From Alitta virens (taxonomy: Eukaryota > Annelida > Polychaeta > Phyllodocida > Nereididae): a stretch of DNA of 64,000 nt. The notes under the pieces were generated by a model. It worked only from the letters and a program-made list of their open reading frames with translations. It was not told the origin of the DNA and made no database searches. Where the stretch lies: assembly GCA_932294295.1 (NCBI GenBank), contig OW028582.1:2909515-2973514 (forward strand). The letters are read 5' to 3'. The translations under genes and the position numbers were made by a program. Positions 23,370 to 35,401 of the stretch are shown piece by piece. Each line of letters begins with the position of its first letter. Position 1 is the first letter of the stretch.

Positions 23370-26300
23370 ATGTCCACATACAACCAGACATACAGGTTGG
23401 AAGGCGAACATGTTTTCGATGGGATGCGTTGCGCAGGATTCTGCCCGGCGAATCTGTTAGAGGAAATTAAACAATATGAATTTGATGATGGTGAGGTGCT
23501 TGTGCCGACCTACCCAAAATGTGGTAAGTGAATTTTATCCTGCCTAACACTATGTATATATATTCTCAGATAGCAGATGGGTGAGTCCTGTTCAACATCA
23601 TCCTGACCTGGGCCTATTTGAATATAAATGATATCTCTATACTGTTAACTAATGAGTGGAAACCATGTTCTTATTTAGTACTTATCCAGTGATGTTGATT
23701 TCGTGGTGATTTATCCAAGTTATAAGATATATAGTCACATTATATGTTGAATCAAATGGATAGACCACAATGATGAATGCAGGCAAAGGTTAGATGCCTT
23801 GCTAATCCTTCAGTGACCTTTTTGTATTTAAACTTTATTTATTTAATGTGGATTACCACATTTTCAAAAAAATACAAGGTGGTTCTCCATCTGTTAGATG
23901 TGTTAGTAACAATAGTAACACAATAGAGTTTTCATATTTATAATAAACAATTTATATATGCATACAACAATGTTAAACAAACTTATTATCTGATAAAAAA
24001 CAAACAAACAAAAAAAGAGAATTCAAATAAACAACAAATATGTACTCGGGTAAAACGACAAAATCGATGACTTTTTATGATAAAGTTATCTACACTAATA
24101 TGTTCTTATTTTGCTGGAGGTTAAGTTCTTCAAAACCATGAGTTTAGTGACTGCCTCTATGGTAAAAACAGAGAACTTGTTTGAGTAAATGTACAACATG
24201 TTGTGAATGAGCCAATACTTATCCTCTTTGTACTTCAAGTTTGCAATATAACTCAATCAGAATTACAATCACATTCTCATACTTTTGTTGATATACATTT
24301 TTCTGCACAGGGACATCGTTAATGCAGGCCATTGCATATTTAGTCTTAACAGAAGACTTCGACCATGATAAACCGCTTCAGCAGTTGGTGCCTTATTTGG
24401 AGTTATACGCGGAAGGACACGGGTCAGGGCTGGACAAGATCAGAAACAGGAAGGTCCCCGGTAAGAGCGAAAATGTGTTTAAACTGAAATATATTAACAT
24501 AAACAATTCCGAAAGTATCACATATGGCCTGTTCTGCTCTTGATATTGACCTTTTTTTTTCATATAAAATACAGCAGATTTCATACATTTGGGAATAAAA
24601 CTCCAAAGTACGTCATGTGAATCCAGGACTCCCATTGGCTGAGGGATTGCCGTAAAATGCCACATTCAATTGATATACTCTGGAGTTTAGCTTACAAGTC
24701 TATAAGTACAAACAGTGGCATATTTAGGAAGTGGGCTACTGGGCCAGGCCCCCTCCCCCCTCAGGCTCAAAAACATTTTAAAAATACCCTTGAAAACGAG
24801 CAAAATCGGGAAAAATTGGAACAATTTCTTGCAATTCTTGTGAATATTGATGGTCTCTAAAATGTATGTAGATGCTTTTTTGTCTTATTTCTTTTTAAAT
24901 TTTTATTTTTATGTATCCAAATGTGAAAAATGTGGTTTGCAGAAAGCGCTCGCACGCAATCCGCATTTTCCGTGTTCTACGGGCTCACTATTATTGATTC
25001 CTGGATTTGGCTTGTCAGTGCCTCCCCCCTTTTAACAAATTTCTAAATACGCCTCTGTTTACAAAAAGTATACAGTTCAATGTATGTGCACCCATGCTCT
25101 TCAGTTTGGAGTTTTTTTTAGAGCTAAATGCATGCAACAAATCAGTAACCATAAACCTGGCTGAATATCAGTTTGAGATTGTTTGCATGAGAATATTAAT
25201 AAAAAAAATTACTGGTTTATTCTTGTATTCAATGAGTACGGGGCAAGGAAATAACTGTGTAATGCACGTATATTTTGGATCAATGTGACATTTATGACAT
25301 GCATGAATGACTGAGATGAATGAATGCGAGAATGCACATGATATCACAACATCTGCATTCTGAAAAAAATAACTGAAATGATCAGAATTTTGACTTACAA
25401 GAAATGGATTTTATTCAGCACCATGACAAAACACAAAATTGCAACTGACACTCATAAACAAATCATTCCTAGATAAACACAATGTGTCATTATATTAATA
25501 ACATTTCATGTTCACAGTACTAGGCATCAGAGGCTTGTCTTGGTTTGAAAAAAAATAAAAATAAAAAAAAAGGAAAAAATATTCATTCAGCGTCTTGCTG
25601 GTTAGGAGTTGATATTATCATGATTATTATTTTTTTGCAACAATTTCAGGATACATAACACTTCTAGATTAATATAATATTCATTCAGTTGGTTTGTTTA
25701 CTGACTGCTAGCCTGACATATAGGATAAACCATATTGACTGGATCATTTACAGCCCCTGATAGTTTGCTTATGACCTACTGTAGTCATAGATTTACTAAG
25801 TCTTACCTACATAACACATTGAAGTATATGGGCCCCTAACCCATCCGCAGCATGTTCTGAGCATAACTTAGTTATACGATATCATCAGACAACTGAAAAG
25901 TTTAAATGGACTGCATGTCTCAAATGTGTCCTGATAGCATGTCACGTTGGCTAGACATCGGCTAGATGTTGGCTAGACGTTGGCTAGACGTGGGCCCGAT
26001 GTTGGCCTGATGTGGACGAAGTGGGACCAACATCAACCAACATCAGGCCAACATTGGGCCAACACAGGCCGATGTAGCGTGTTATCAGGATAGTCTCATG
26101 TAAGTCATATTCCATTCTGGATGTAATGGGTCCATTTTATGTACAGTTTACAACAGCCTAAACTTGGGCAATTTCATTAATAGATATATATTCTAGGTAC
26201 ATCAGTCATGCAAGCCATAGCCTACATGGCTCTAACTGAAGACTTCGACCATGAAAAACCACTCAGCAGTTGGTGCCAAGGATATTGGGTCGGGGCTGAA

Positions 26301-28930
26301 TTAGGACACCAGGTGAAGAAAAACAGAAGAATAATAAAAATGAAATACTTTTATTAGGATTTTTTGTTCACTAGGTGTCTTTAAAATGATAGTGTCTCAT
26401 GCAAACAATCTACATCTGCTATTTAATATATCTTTCTCTGCATGATCTCTGAGTGTTTTCCTTTACATTGCCGATGGTACCACTTCAATGAAAATCAGCG
26501 TCTGGTTTGGGACCTCTCACTTAGAGTTTCATTCCGCGCTTAATTGTGTCACTCCGGTATCCCATAAGAGATGACGTCACGAGGGTATTATAGTGCAGTA
26601 TAGCAGACCCAAATGTATGCCCATATTTGGCGTCCATGAAATATTAAAGAAATCTCTCATTTTAGCCAAAATTTGTTCCAGCACAGAAGAGGAATATTCG
26701 CATAGCACAGCGGGAGTTTGGAGGGGGGGGGGGGGCAGCCCCGGATAAAAGAAAAACATAAACAATTTTTTTTAAATGAAAAGAGCGGTCGGTTTTTGTG
26801 ACGTCATTCATTGAATTCAGGGATATGACGTCACAGGAATGGCAAAAAGGCTCGCTAAATGAGGTCATAAATTTGGGTCCGATATACTGTACTTTTTCCT
26901 GTCATGATTACCCAGCAGTAGGATTCATAAGTTATTGTCCCATATGGTTGTCACAAAAAACATACATGTACTTCCTATTCATTATTTAGTGCGAAAATGT
27001 GACATGCATGGTGTGAGCTCTTTGAAAGTTTGTTACAAGTTTCGTGACATACCCAATATATTGTCCAGTGATTGTTATGATGCTATCAAAGACTTTTTAC
27101 TGTAAATGCCATGGCCTCAAATTTATAATCATAGACCAGTAGATGAGATGTAAACTTGTTTGCAATAATGTGGTGTATTTTTCTGTTGTAATTTAGGAAT
27201 AATAAAGACCCACTTGACACCCAATTTCTTTGAAAAGACGCTGGCGAAGAAGAAGACGAAATTCATAGTGGTGATCCGCAACATCAAAGATGTCCTCGTT
27301 TCGTACTACCACATGTACACCATGTGCATATTGGGATATGGTTGTTACAAAGGGACTTGGGACGACTTCTTTGAAATGTTCAAGTAAGCTATTTCTTCTA
27401 TAGTTGAAAGTTATGCCAAAGTTGTCGAAATGGTTTGCAGATTTTGCGGAGAGAGCAAGCAGGACAAATGAGTGTGAAATATTATGATTTCCTTGACATG
27501 GTATTCACTGACATATAGAACTTATAGCTTCTATTGACAGCTGCAGACAGATTATTTGGTTTCGCAGCAGGTTGTTTACTGCCATTTCACTAACAAGGTA
27601 AACAAAGCGTTTCATTGTTACAAGCCAGATTGAGCTAAACATTTATCTATTCCGTTTCATTAATTAAACACAAGTTGATTAAGTTTGTGGAATTGGCTTT
27701 GCGAGTCATGTATTTAGTGAATTCTTTTTTGGCTATCAACGTGTAAGATTTCATGATCTTGCTCTACATCGTTGAGCTCAATCAGATAATTTAAATCAAC
27801 ATAACCTGGCAACCTGGATTTGAGTGAAATTTAAGAAATTGAATAGAAGATATGAGTGGCACTGCATCTTGATATCTCAATTGTTTTCTACATTGCAGAG
27901 AGGATCGACTGGGCTTCGGCAATTATTTCAAGGTGAATTTGGCCTGGTGGAAATTGAGAAATGACCCAAGAGTGCTTTTCATCAGGTACGAAGACATCTT
28001 GAAGGATCCTGAAACAAACATCCAAAAAGTGGGAACATTTCTCGGAAAGAATTTGAGCGATGAAACGGTCAGGAAGATTGCTGAAAAGACTGCTTTTAAG
28101 GTGAAACTTTTGGAATAGAAACAAAAATAACACCATTAGCAACTATGAATACAAGGTATTCATAAAATGTGGAAAAAATTTAGCGCTTGCATGGAAAAGG
28201 CTAGTTTGTAACACATGCCTACATTTAGTCAGGTCACTAATGGTCATTCCATATGATATCAACCAATTTCTCAGAAATTTTCCAGGTCACCCTCTTAGAA
28301 TTGTCTGGAAAAATTCAGAGGTGCACATATACCAGACTTACGTGCAAGTCTCAAATTTAAGGTCAATATCTGCAACCGTTTTTTGAAAAGCAGCTCATTG
28401 AAATTTAATTGAATTTTTTCACAAATGCAATTTCGTTCAACTTTGCACTTTCATTACCTCACTGCTTTTGTATGTAGATTTCTATGGCCAACTTTTCCCA
28501 AAGAATCTAAAAAATTTAGTCAGATTGAGTGTACCTTCAACCAGTTTGTCACAATAGGGCTCTAAAAATGGCCGAAAAAAAAAAAACTAAAAGGGAGAAG
28601 TATATGTGTTCCTTGGTGAATGAAGACTATCTACATTGTACACCTCTGAATGAATACCAGATTTCTCAAACTTTTGGCTGTCACTTTATAGTGTATGTTT
28701 TATTCATTTATAATTGTGCGCTTTTATTTAATTTGCAGACAATGAGAGAGGATCCTCGTTACAATCGCAAAGATGAAACCTTTCTTTTCGACCAGTCCAT
28801 TTCGCCTTTCTTGCGAAAAGGAACTGCTGGAGATTGGAGAAATTACTTCTCAGACGAACAAAGTGCTTATTGCGACCAACTAGTTGAGAAATATTTCAAA
28901 CCGGAAGGGCTGGAAGTTGATTACGAATAA
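23370..28930 (+). CDS. Cytosolic sulfotransferase gene 3 (intact, five exons)
   Basis: Predicted exons: 23370-23523, 24311-24460, 27197-27383, 27899-28100 and 28739-28930. Consensus GT/AG sites and compatible phases (1, 1, 2, 0) give 294 residues. The protein is a soluble PAPS-dependent sulfotransferase. Residue numbers coincide with human SULT1A1: PAPS loop TYPKCGTS at 47-54, catalytic KTHL with His107, RNIKDVLVSYYH from Arg129 with Ser137, and the RKGTAGDWRN loop at 257-266. Unlike gene 2 it keeps the proline of TYPK. Cys replaces the usual Ser of the loop, as in genes 1 and 2. Intron 2 contains a hAT MITE, a palindromic MITE and a broken duplicate of exon 2. A possible poly(A) signal ATTAAA is at 29022. 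Substrate is unknown. Confidence 0.85.
24714..25058. mobile_element. Non-autonomous hAT element
   Basis: Ends CAGTGGCATATTTAGG and CTAAATACGCCTCTG are inverted repeats with a CAGTG-type terminus. They are flanked by imperfect 8-bp repeats (AGTACAAA, TTTACAAA). The inside is C-rich then AT-rich, with no transposase. Confidence 0.65.
25929..26091. mobile_element. Palindromic GC-rich MITE
   Basis: Ends TCCTGATAGCATGTCACG and CGTGTTATCAGGA are inverted. Between them are short repeats of GGCTAGACGTT and then their complement-like GGCCAACAT units, so the whole folds back. The ends resemble the CCCAGATAGCA group. Confidence 0.6.
26196..26313 (+). pseudogene. Broken duplicate of sulfotransferase exon 2
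   Basis: After a usable acceptor (TTCTAG) the frame reads GTSVMQAIAYMALTEDFDHE, clearly exon 2. One base is then lost after KPL and the GSGL stretch follows with further deletion. It lies inside intron 2 of gene 3. Including it in the mRNA would shift the frame. Confidence 0.8.
26587..26897. repeat. 34-bp imperfect inverted repeat around a G-rich core
   Basis: Arms at 26587-26620 (AGTATAGCAGACCCAAAT) and 26864-26897 (ATTTGGGTCCGATATACT) are inverted. Two TGACGTCA-type sites and a run of G lie between. No family was recognised. Confidence 0.45.
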
Positions 28931-29509
28931 GAGAGAATATTAATACAGCGCAATACGAATGACACATTTTTGCATGGTCGAATACATAATTATTAAGTCT
29001 TTAAGGGTTGTTCGGTTGAATATTAAAGATAGAGTAAATTTCAATTAAAGTGACATTGTAACGTTTCATTTTATTTTTATTCGCGCATTCCTCATCGTAT
29101 CAGCGGATTCGAGAAATTAAAAATTATATAAGATATATCAATTAATTTAGGTTATGCTTCGCTAATGGCTTGAAAGGTCTCATGAAGTTGAATAAGAAAT
29201 GTATTTTGTAAACAGCTAAATAATCCAGACATCAAACTGATAACAGTTTATTTCTTAGTTTGTCGATAATGTAATTTTAAAGATATTGTGAAACAAATTG
29301 ATTTGAATAGACAAAGAAAACTCTTTACACCCACTTGTTTCATGGCAGTTTTGGCAAGCAGCTGTATCAGCTCCAGTGTGTTAAACTTCAATTTGAGATA
29401 ATCTATTATCAATAAACATGCAATACTCAGCCTCCACCGTGTTTTAGTTTTTATCATTTTCAATTTTTGTCGAAACATTGTCATTCGTACACACAAATTG
29501 AAGTTGATA

Positions 29510-29830
29510 CCAGCAGCTGGGTTGTCTAGAAGTAAGACGCTCACTGCTCCTCTGAAGGAATCGGGTTCAATCCCAGGCCGCCTGGGCAATCTTTCATGAG
29601 CATCATCCCAGCTGGATGTTGTTTGGATGAGATGTCAAATTGGTGGTCCCTTGCTTTGTCTATGCTGAGGCTAGTAAAAGATCCCACCCATGGGGTAAAT
29701 GTATAACATGGGTGGACTCCTCCTTTCTCTCACCTCATTAATCAACCCTCGATAGCGGCAAGAACTTGCCTTAGAGGGCTGCACTTTCCATATCGATCTA
29801 TCTATCTATTTATCTAGCTATCTACCTATT
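29510..29830 (+). mobile_element. tRNA-derived SINE, most complete copy
   Basis: A tRNA-like head contains a B box (GGTTCAATCCCAGG near 29568). It is followed by the body (GATGAGATGTCAAATTGG, GGTCCC, TCTATGCTGAGGC, AAAGATCCCACCCATGGGG) and ends in an ATCT microsatellite. It defines a local family with partial copies at 650, 11840, 40620 (-), 44194 (-) and 52312. Confidence 0.7.
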
Positions 29831-30024
29831 AAAGGCTCATACAATGAACATAATTGGATATGATATCAACTGCCATTTAAATTATCAGACTTACACTTTT
29901 TTTTTCTTGGGATGTGTAAATATATAAAGTGAACTTAACCGAATTGATAAGTTTTTGCATTATTTATTCATCATGGCACACCAAAATTAATAAAGTCGAT
30001 TACAGTCGTTTAAAATCGAACCGC

Positions 30025-30838
30025 TTAAGATAGACTATTGACAAGAGCAACAAAGTTTTCTTGGAGCATCTTAGGGAACTGGACCAGGTCCTTCTTATTG
30101 CATTTGCCATATTGTTTGGCATTGTACTTGAGCTGGTAATTGCAGATCTGGTCAGTTTGAGGGTGGTCCAGGCTGGAAAAGATTAATATTTAAAAATTTT
30201 AATGCTGATGAATATCAGACACTCCATGGGCAAACATATGAAAATATGCAAGCGGGTCAAAACAACTGACACAGTTAGACATATTGAAAAATGTGTGGTA
30301 TACATTTTTTGTTTACTTACAAGTCAGAAAATTAGACAAACTTTTTTAGACATTCTAACCTAACACATTTGGACTGTGCCGAAAACCCATAGTAATTTGA
30401 CAATATAGTCAGCTTTATCTCACAAGTTAGCTTTTTATTAGTCTTAGGAATAACTTCATGCTAATTCCACATATATTTTTTTAATCAATTCTATTACACT
30501 AAACATGGGTCTATATATCAAACCCCTACTTTGTAACTTGGTAATCACATATAAATAATTTTGACTATATAATAATACTTCTTATATACAGTTAAATACA
30601 CAAATTTCAAAGACAGCTGAGAATTCAGATGTACTGTATGTAGTCACTGTACATAAATGATATAGCAAAAAGAAAAAAAACCATCGGGATGGAGATATAC
30701 TTACGCGGCACAGAAAAACTCGCACTCCCTTTGAGTGATTTTGGTTGGACCAGCCATATTGCAGGCGTAGTTGCATTTGGCGTCAGTTGATGACCAAAAA
30801 GTGGCCACAAGAACGAGACAGACGAATAGAACCTTCAT
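30025..30838 (-). CDS. Secreted six-cysteine peptide, paralogue 1
   Basis: Two exons (30838-30705 and 30172-30025, phase 2 junction, 532-bp GT/AG intron) encode 93 residues. The first 20 (MKVLFVCLVLVATFWSSTDA) look like a signal peptide with cleavage after Ala20. The mature 73 residues hold cysteines at 22, 26, 39, 43, 55 and 69, spaced CX3C-X12-CX3C-X11-C-X13-C. This suggests two disulfide-linked helices plus a third bridge. The C-terminal part is lysine-rich then amphipathic. TATATAAG lies about 60 bases upstream (30898-30905), and AATAAA follows on the minus strand at 29963-29968. The family is not recognised. A defence or signalling peptide is possible, but nothing shows the role. Not asserted to be a toxin. 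Confidence 0.75.
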
Positions 30839-30897
30839 TGTTGTTTCTGGAGGTGAATGGTAGAGAATCACTTGCCGAATGACCTCACTGTGGGCAA

Positions 30898-30905
30898 CTT
30901 ATATA
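30898..30905 (-). promoter_or_regulatory. TATA box of peptide gene 1
   Basis: TATATAAG on the minus strand, preceded by GGACCAAAGGAG. The same block (GGACTAAAGGAG then a longer TATATATATAAG) precedes the paralogue at 38006-38017, so it is conserved beyond the coding exons. Confidence 0.6.
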
Positions 30906-31429
30906 CTCCTTTGGTCCATATCGAGCGTACGTCGGAAATGCACAACAGCTATTGTTTCTATGAAAAAGAATGCAATAAAACTAACTAAGCTTACTCAACT
31001 AACACAATTTGAAAAAAATCAATAAGGGGCCATTATGATATTACCATTATTATGGCAGTTGTTTCTGTTATATGCAATGCAACAGTTGCTTGCAACAAAA
31101 ATCCAATCTTATTTATTGATGCTAGGGTTGCTATGTAGTGAGTATTTTCCAAGCACCGGTGGAAAACTTCTTTTTTATTTTGGTATTGACATAAAAAACT
31201 TTCATGGATTTGCTTAGGAGTATAACAGCGACCTTTATAAAAATCGGGTAACTTTATGAAGCCCATTTCATGTCACCATTTCAAAACAGAGAGAAAATGG
31301 AGTGTTTTGGACATTTTTGTGAGGAATCAAAAAAGTAAACAGGGTTTCTAGTGCCAGGTGAGGCTGATTTTGTTTATTTCATAGATTTTGTAAAAATTAT
31401 CTAGTTTAAGTGATGAGTCTCATGACCTC

Positions 31430-31860
31430 ATTTAAGGGGCGTTCACACTGTCATGTATAAGACCTACGACTACACGTGCTCACTCGTGGCTCTGTTAATC
31501 ACATATAAATTATTTTGACAAGCTTTCAAAGGACGTCCGTAGATCACTCGACGGACGTCAGTAGACCGCCCAATGGACATTCGTCGTGAGGCATCCGTGC
31601 GAGTGGTTCAAGAGTAAATGAAGATAGTTCTACGGATGGGCACGGAGAACCACCGAGGGTTTCACGAGCATTCTATAAGCTATCCAAGATTGACCAAGAG
31701 TGGATACGGATGGCCACAGTAGGCCACGGATGTCCACGGATAAGTTGATTGTACGAAGAACGCTCGCCAACTGACTCACGAGCGAGTCTCATAAGTATTG
31801 TAAAAAATTCGTAGAACGTCCGCCGAATTTTTAGATGATTTAGCGCATTCTATGGATTAG
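31430..31860. repeat. Degenerate ACGGATG/GGACGTC repeat region
   Basis: Many short, imperfect copies of CCACGGATG, ACGGACGTC and related words in both orientations, beginning GGGGCGTTCACACTG. Likely an old non-autonomous DNA element. No ends were fixed. Confidence 0.35.
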
Positions 31861-32410
31861 CAGGAGAATCTGCGAATGGCTTGGCGATAGACTTACGTAT
31901 GAACAAGGACAAGCAAGAATAAAATGTGCCTGCCAGCAATTCGCAATGATGCACTTGGAACTGAGTGCAATTGAACAATTGCTTGTTCAAAGCTTTCAGT
32001 CTGGTATTCCTAATTGCAATTGACTTTCATAGTCCTTGGCCCTTCTGTGTTTCATAATTGCCACCATTTCATGCATCACTGAATTGAATCGCAATTTAAT
32101 TGAATTGCAATTTACTATATTCAGACAATTTCAGAGGGATGTGTCTGCAAAACGTAATTTGTAAAATCATTGATTTAGTTATGTTTTACAAGGAGGGACA
32201 TCATTTGCAAACCTCAGACCTTCAATTCGGTTTTAAAGAGGGAAGGTCTGCTACTACTGCAGCTGCAGCTGTCCATAAAACTTCCGACTACTTTGTTAAT
32301 GAGAAAGGGTTTGTGTGTGTATTAGCACCAGACGCAACCAAGGCCTTTGACAGAGTTGAATTCTCTAAATTGTTTATGATTTAATTGCAATGACAATTCA
32401 GTCCAGCGTA

Positions 32411-32554
32411 TACATGGCCAAATGTGCCATGTGCATTTTCCATGAGAAGGATAAACGCATGGAAAACGCATGGTTTTTAGCTACTTATAATGAGGCAAAA
32501 ACCATGCGTTTTCCATGCGTTTCTCCAAACACATGGAAAACAATTGACCATGTA
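32411..32554. mobile_element. TACATGGCC MITE, copy 1
   Basis: Ends TACATGGCCAAATGTGCC and TTGACCATGTA are inverted. The body is full of GCATGGAAAACGCATGG palindromes. It is inserted in LINE coding sequence. TA may be the target duplication. Confidence 0.75.
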
Positions 32555-32833
32555 TTAGACTAAGTACTGCTTAGTATGTATATCAATCAGCAGCTTTGTT
32601 TGAGCTTTAATGATAGATCCACAGATTTGTGGTAACCAATGGGGTTAGGCAAGGCACAGTCCTTTCCCCGGCAATTTTCAGTTGTTACCGATGGAGGTAT
32701 CAAGTGGTTGCAAAAAACCAAGGTTGGTTGTGATGTTGGTAATTGACATAAATGACATTGTAAATTCTAACAATCTATTCAATACTATCATATATGCGGA
32801 TGACACAATTTTAACGGCTACAATCAGTGCCTT

Positions 32834-33332
32834 CCCTGCATACACAAGCATATTGTGACAATCTTGTCACAACATTTGTATAATATTGTAGATCACATTG
32901 TCGCAGTATGAAAGTGTGGACCCTTGAAAAGTGTGCGGCAACATTTCTGATAATATTCCCAAAAACATTATGAATATATTGTAAGAACAATCAGATTATT
33001 TTTAAAGGTAATCCTTCCAATAAAATATTGTGAGAATATTTTCACAGCATTGACATGTTTAACTAAAATTTTGAGAGTATTGCAGATCATACTGTCACCA
33101 CATTGAAGTGTCCACAGGACAGACATCATTACAACATACATATTAGCATTAACCTAATGTTGTGACAATATTATTTGAGCATAATGTGACATTATGAAAG
33201 TGTGGACCCTAGAAATGCTTGCGGCAATATTATAAATCATATCATCAAGAAACATTATCAAAACATTTTTTGTCAAATATTGTCCCAATGACTGAGTGCT
33301 AATATTATTCAAAAGTTGTTGTGTTCGCAGGG
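32834..33332. mobile_element. 499-bp element with CCCTGC inverted ends
   Basis: Ends CCCTGCATACACAA and TTGTGTTCGCAGGG are inverted. A unit starting ATGAAAGTGTGGACCC occurs twice, about 285 bp apart. The element interrupts the LINE reverse transcriptase just after its YADDT box. Confidence 0.6.
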
Positions 33333-34091
33333 TTTACAGACAAGAACAACTCTAATGAAGTTAATATCTGAACTAGAAAGAATCTAATATGGCTTGAAGT
33401 AAATAAACTATCGCTAAAGATTAAATTAAAACTACATGAATTTATTTTCTAGGTTTGATAATTGATGAGCATCTCTCATGGACACCTCACTTAAACAATA
33501 TTTCAAAAAATAGTTATTGGCATCATGAACAAACTTAAAAATATGTTATCAACCACAATATTGTTAACATAATACAATTCTTTGTTACTACCACATATAA
33601 ATTATGTTATACTATGCTGGGGCTGCAAAAACAACCAACACTCTTAAGATTTTAAATATTATGAATGTTTATCAACGTGTTGTGTATTTTAATCTTATTT
33701 TAATGTTCAAATGTATTCATGGAATGGCCCCTGACTATTTAAGTCACCAAATTATTATATCAAATGAGGTCTCTGAGAGATAAACACGTTTTAATGATTT
33801 TAATAATGTATATATTCCATTCCCTAGAAAAGATGTTAAGTCATTTTTCACTTTTAAACTGCACTTGAAGCATTATGTTTTGACCAATTTTTGATTGATG
33901 TTCGTTTTAAATGTGATATTTATATTATATTTCATTTCATTATTATCAGGGCCAATTGTGAAACAGCATTTTTGTCTGCATTGTTACCCTGAATAAATAT
34001 ATTTTATCAATCAATCAATCAATCAACACTAATTGAATACATAAGTTGCAAAAAAAGTGACTCAAACTTTGTGCCAATGGTGTATAAATAA

Positions 34092-34098
<7 letters not shown>

Positions 34099-34138
<40 letters not shown>
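34099..34138. repeat. (AT)n microsatellite
   Basis: About 40 bases of alternating AT between two LINE relics. Confidence 0.95.
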
Positions 34139-34140
<2 letters not shown>

Positions 34141-34183
34141 TCACAGGTAGTGGATATAATGCTCACACAGGCAACTTAATACA

Positions 34184-34920
34184 TTGAAAGCTCACCACAT
34201 ATGCTCACTGCAAGAACTTAGATTCTGTTTTCATCTGGAACATGGAAACCTGCTGGTATATTTCACTTCAAACTGTACAACAAGACCAAACGTAAATCAT
34301 CCGATAAGGCATGACTTTGCAAAATATAGTTTATCGTATAGATTTCCACATGTGTACAACTCTGCACCTTTGAATATCAAGCAGAAAATACTTACTCATA
34401 CATGGCCAATTGTGCCAGGTGCGGTTTCCATGCGTTTTGATAAACGCATGGTTTTGCCTCATCATAATTAGCTAAAACCAATGCGTTTTCCATGCGTTTA
34501 TGCTTCTCATGGGAAACGCACGTGGCACATTTGGCCATGTAGTTTAAAGGGATATATAAAATGCATTTTCATCAATTCTTATACCAGTGTGTGCAACGAC
34601 AAGACTTGCTATGTGTGTCAGAGAAATACGACTTAATGTAACAAATACCTATAATACATACGTGTCAAGAGTAAAACGCCTTGTTCGTGTGATGTATAAA
34701 TCATGAGATCATTGCATTTGGTGAAATTTCAGATAAATTTGAATGTCCTTCAACTCATCTCACTCATTTTTTCTGTTAATTTAGTTAATTGTGCACCGCT
34801 TTGTCACAGGCATTATAATGTGAAATGATTATGAAGATATGGTTGCCCCCTTGTTAGCGATGTATAAATATCTTAAAGGGGGCATCCTTGATTGTTTATG
34901 TATGATCTAAATAAAAGTGT
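34184..34920 (+). mobile_element. LINE C-terminal relic with nested MITE
   Basis: Coding traces TTRPNVNHPIRHDFAK, then YRFPHVYNSAPLNIKQ, match the TR..., p..., fr.p..WN.LP..ik pattern at the end of CR1/Jockey-type pol proteins. The MITE at 34399-34541 interrupts it. The 3' end AAATAAAAGTG runs into a CTGT microsatellite. Confidence 0.65.
34399..34541. mobile_element. TACATGGCC MITE, copy 2
   Basis: Inverted ends TACATGGCCAATTGTGCC and GGCACATTTGGCCATGTA. Inserted in a LINE relic. Confidence 0.8.
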
Positions 34921-35031
34921 CTGTCTGTCTGTCTAGCTGTCTAGCTGTCAGTCTGTCTAGCTGTCTGTCTAGCTGTCTGTCTAGCTGTCTGTCTAGCTGT
35001 CTGTCTAGCTGTCTGTCTAGCTGTCTGTCTA
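34918..35031. repeat. 12-bp tandem array CTGTCTGTCTAG
   Basis: About nine units of CTGTCTGTCTAG with few changes, seeded at the tail of the LINE relic. Confidence 0.93.
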
Positions 35032-35044
35032 CTATGCAGGTTGT

Positions 35045-35165
35045 ACCCAGATAGCATTCCAAATAGTATCGACGTCGGCGCGATGTCGGCAATGTCATAA
35101 CGATTTTGAACCGACGGCGGCTTATATAGAAACAATGCTGGCCTGATTTGGAATGCTATCTGGGT
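35045..35165. mobile_element. CCCAGATAGCA MITE inside LINE reverse transcriptase
   Basis: Near-perfect inverted ends, CCCAGATAGCATTCCAAAT and its complement, flanked by TA. Coding sequence YYAGC before it continues as IAYADDVILLAPT after it. The insertion boundary is thus known to the base. Confidence 0.82.
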
Positions 35166-35400
35166 ATTGCATATGCTGATGATGTGATTTTATTAGCTCC
35201 TACTGTACAGGCATTGCATAAACAAGTAGAGATAGAAGAGGAGTTTGCAGCTGAGTTTAGTATAAGTTCAATGGAAGCAAAAGCAAACTCGTGTATGTGT
35301 CATCAAAGCCTAGTTCTTTAAATGTGGCTTTAGAGATTTTGTCTGTGCCTTGTGTTGATAGTATTTTTACTTGGGACATCTAATTAACTGTAATAGAAGT
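35166..35400 (+). mobile_element. LINE reverse-transcriptase fragment
   Basis: Reads IAYADDVILLAPTVQALHKQ then IEEEFAAEFSIS, with a frame change before VSSKPSSLN, and ends near LGHLINCNRSD. This is the YADD palm block of a non-LTR element. It is cut off by the GC-rich minisatellite. Confidence 0.7.
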
Positions 35401-35401
35401 G

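Larger units (their letters stand above)
32130..34025 (+). mobile_element. CR1/L2-like LINE relic with two nested MITEs
   Basis: Interrupted pol coding: LQFGFKEGRSATTAAAAVHK and TKAFDRVEFSKLF at 32220-32370, NGVRQGTVLSPAIFS near 32638, YADDT near 32795, then LGLIIDEHLSWTPHLNNISK near 33460 and GMAPDYLS near 33725. This is the normal order of non-LTR reverse transcriptase and downstream motifs. The 3' end is an ATCA microsatellite (34003-34025). MITEs at 32411-32554 and 32834-33332 split it. Confidence 0.75.

Noticed and set aside
29515..29585. tRNA gene
   Set aside because: A and B box-like words are present but there is no acceptor stem, and a SINE body with a microsatellite tail follows.
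30025..30838. Calling the six-cysteine peptide a toxin
   Set aside because: Cysteine spacing alone does not show toxicity; no known family match or context supports it.
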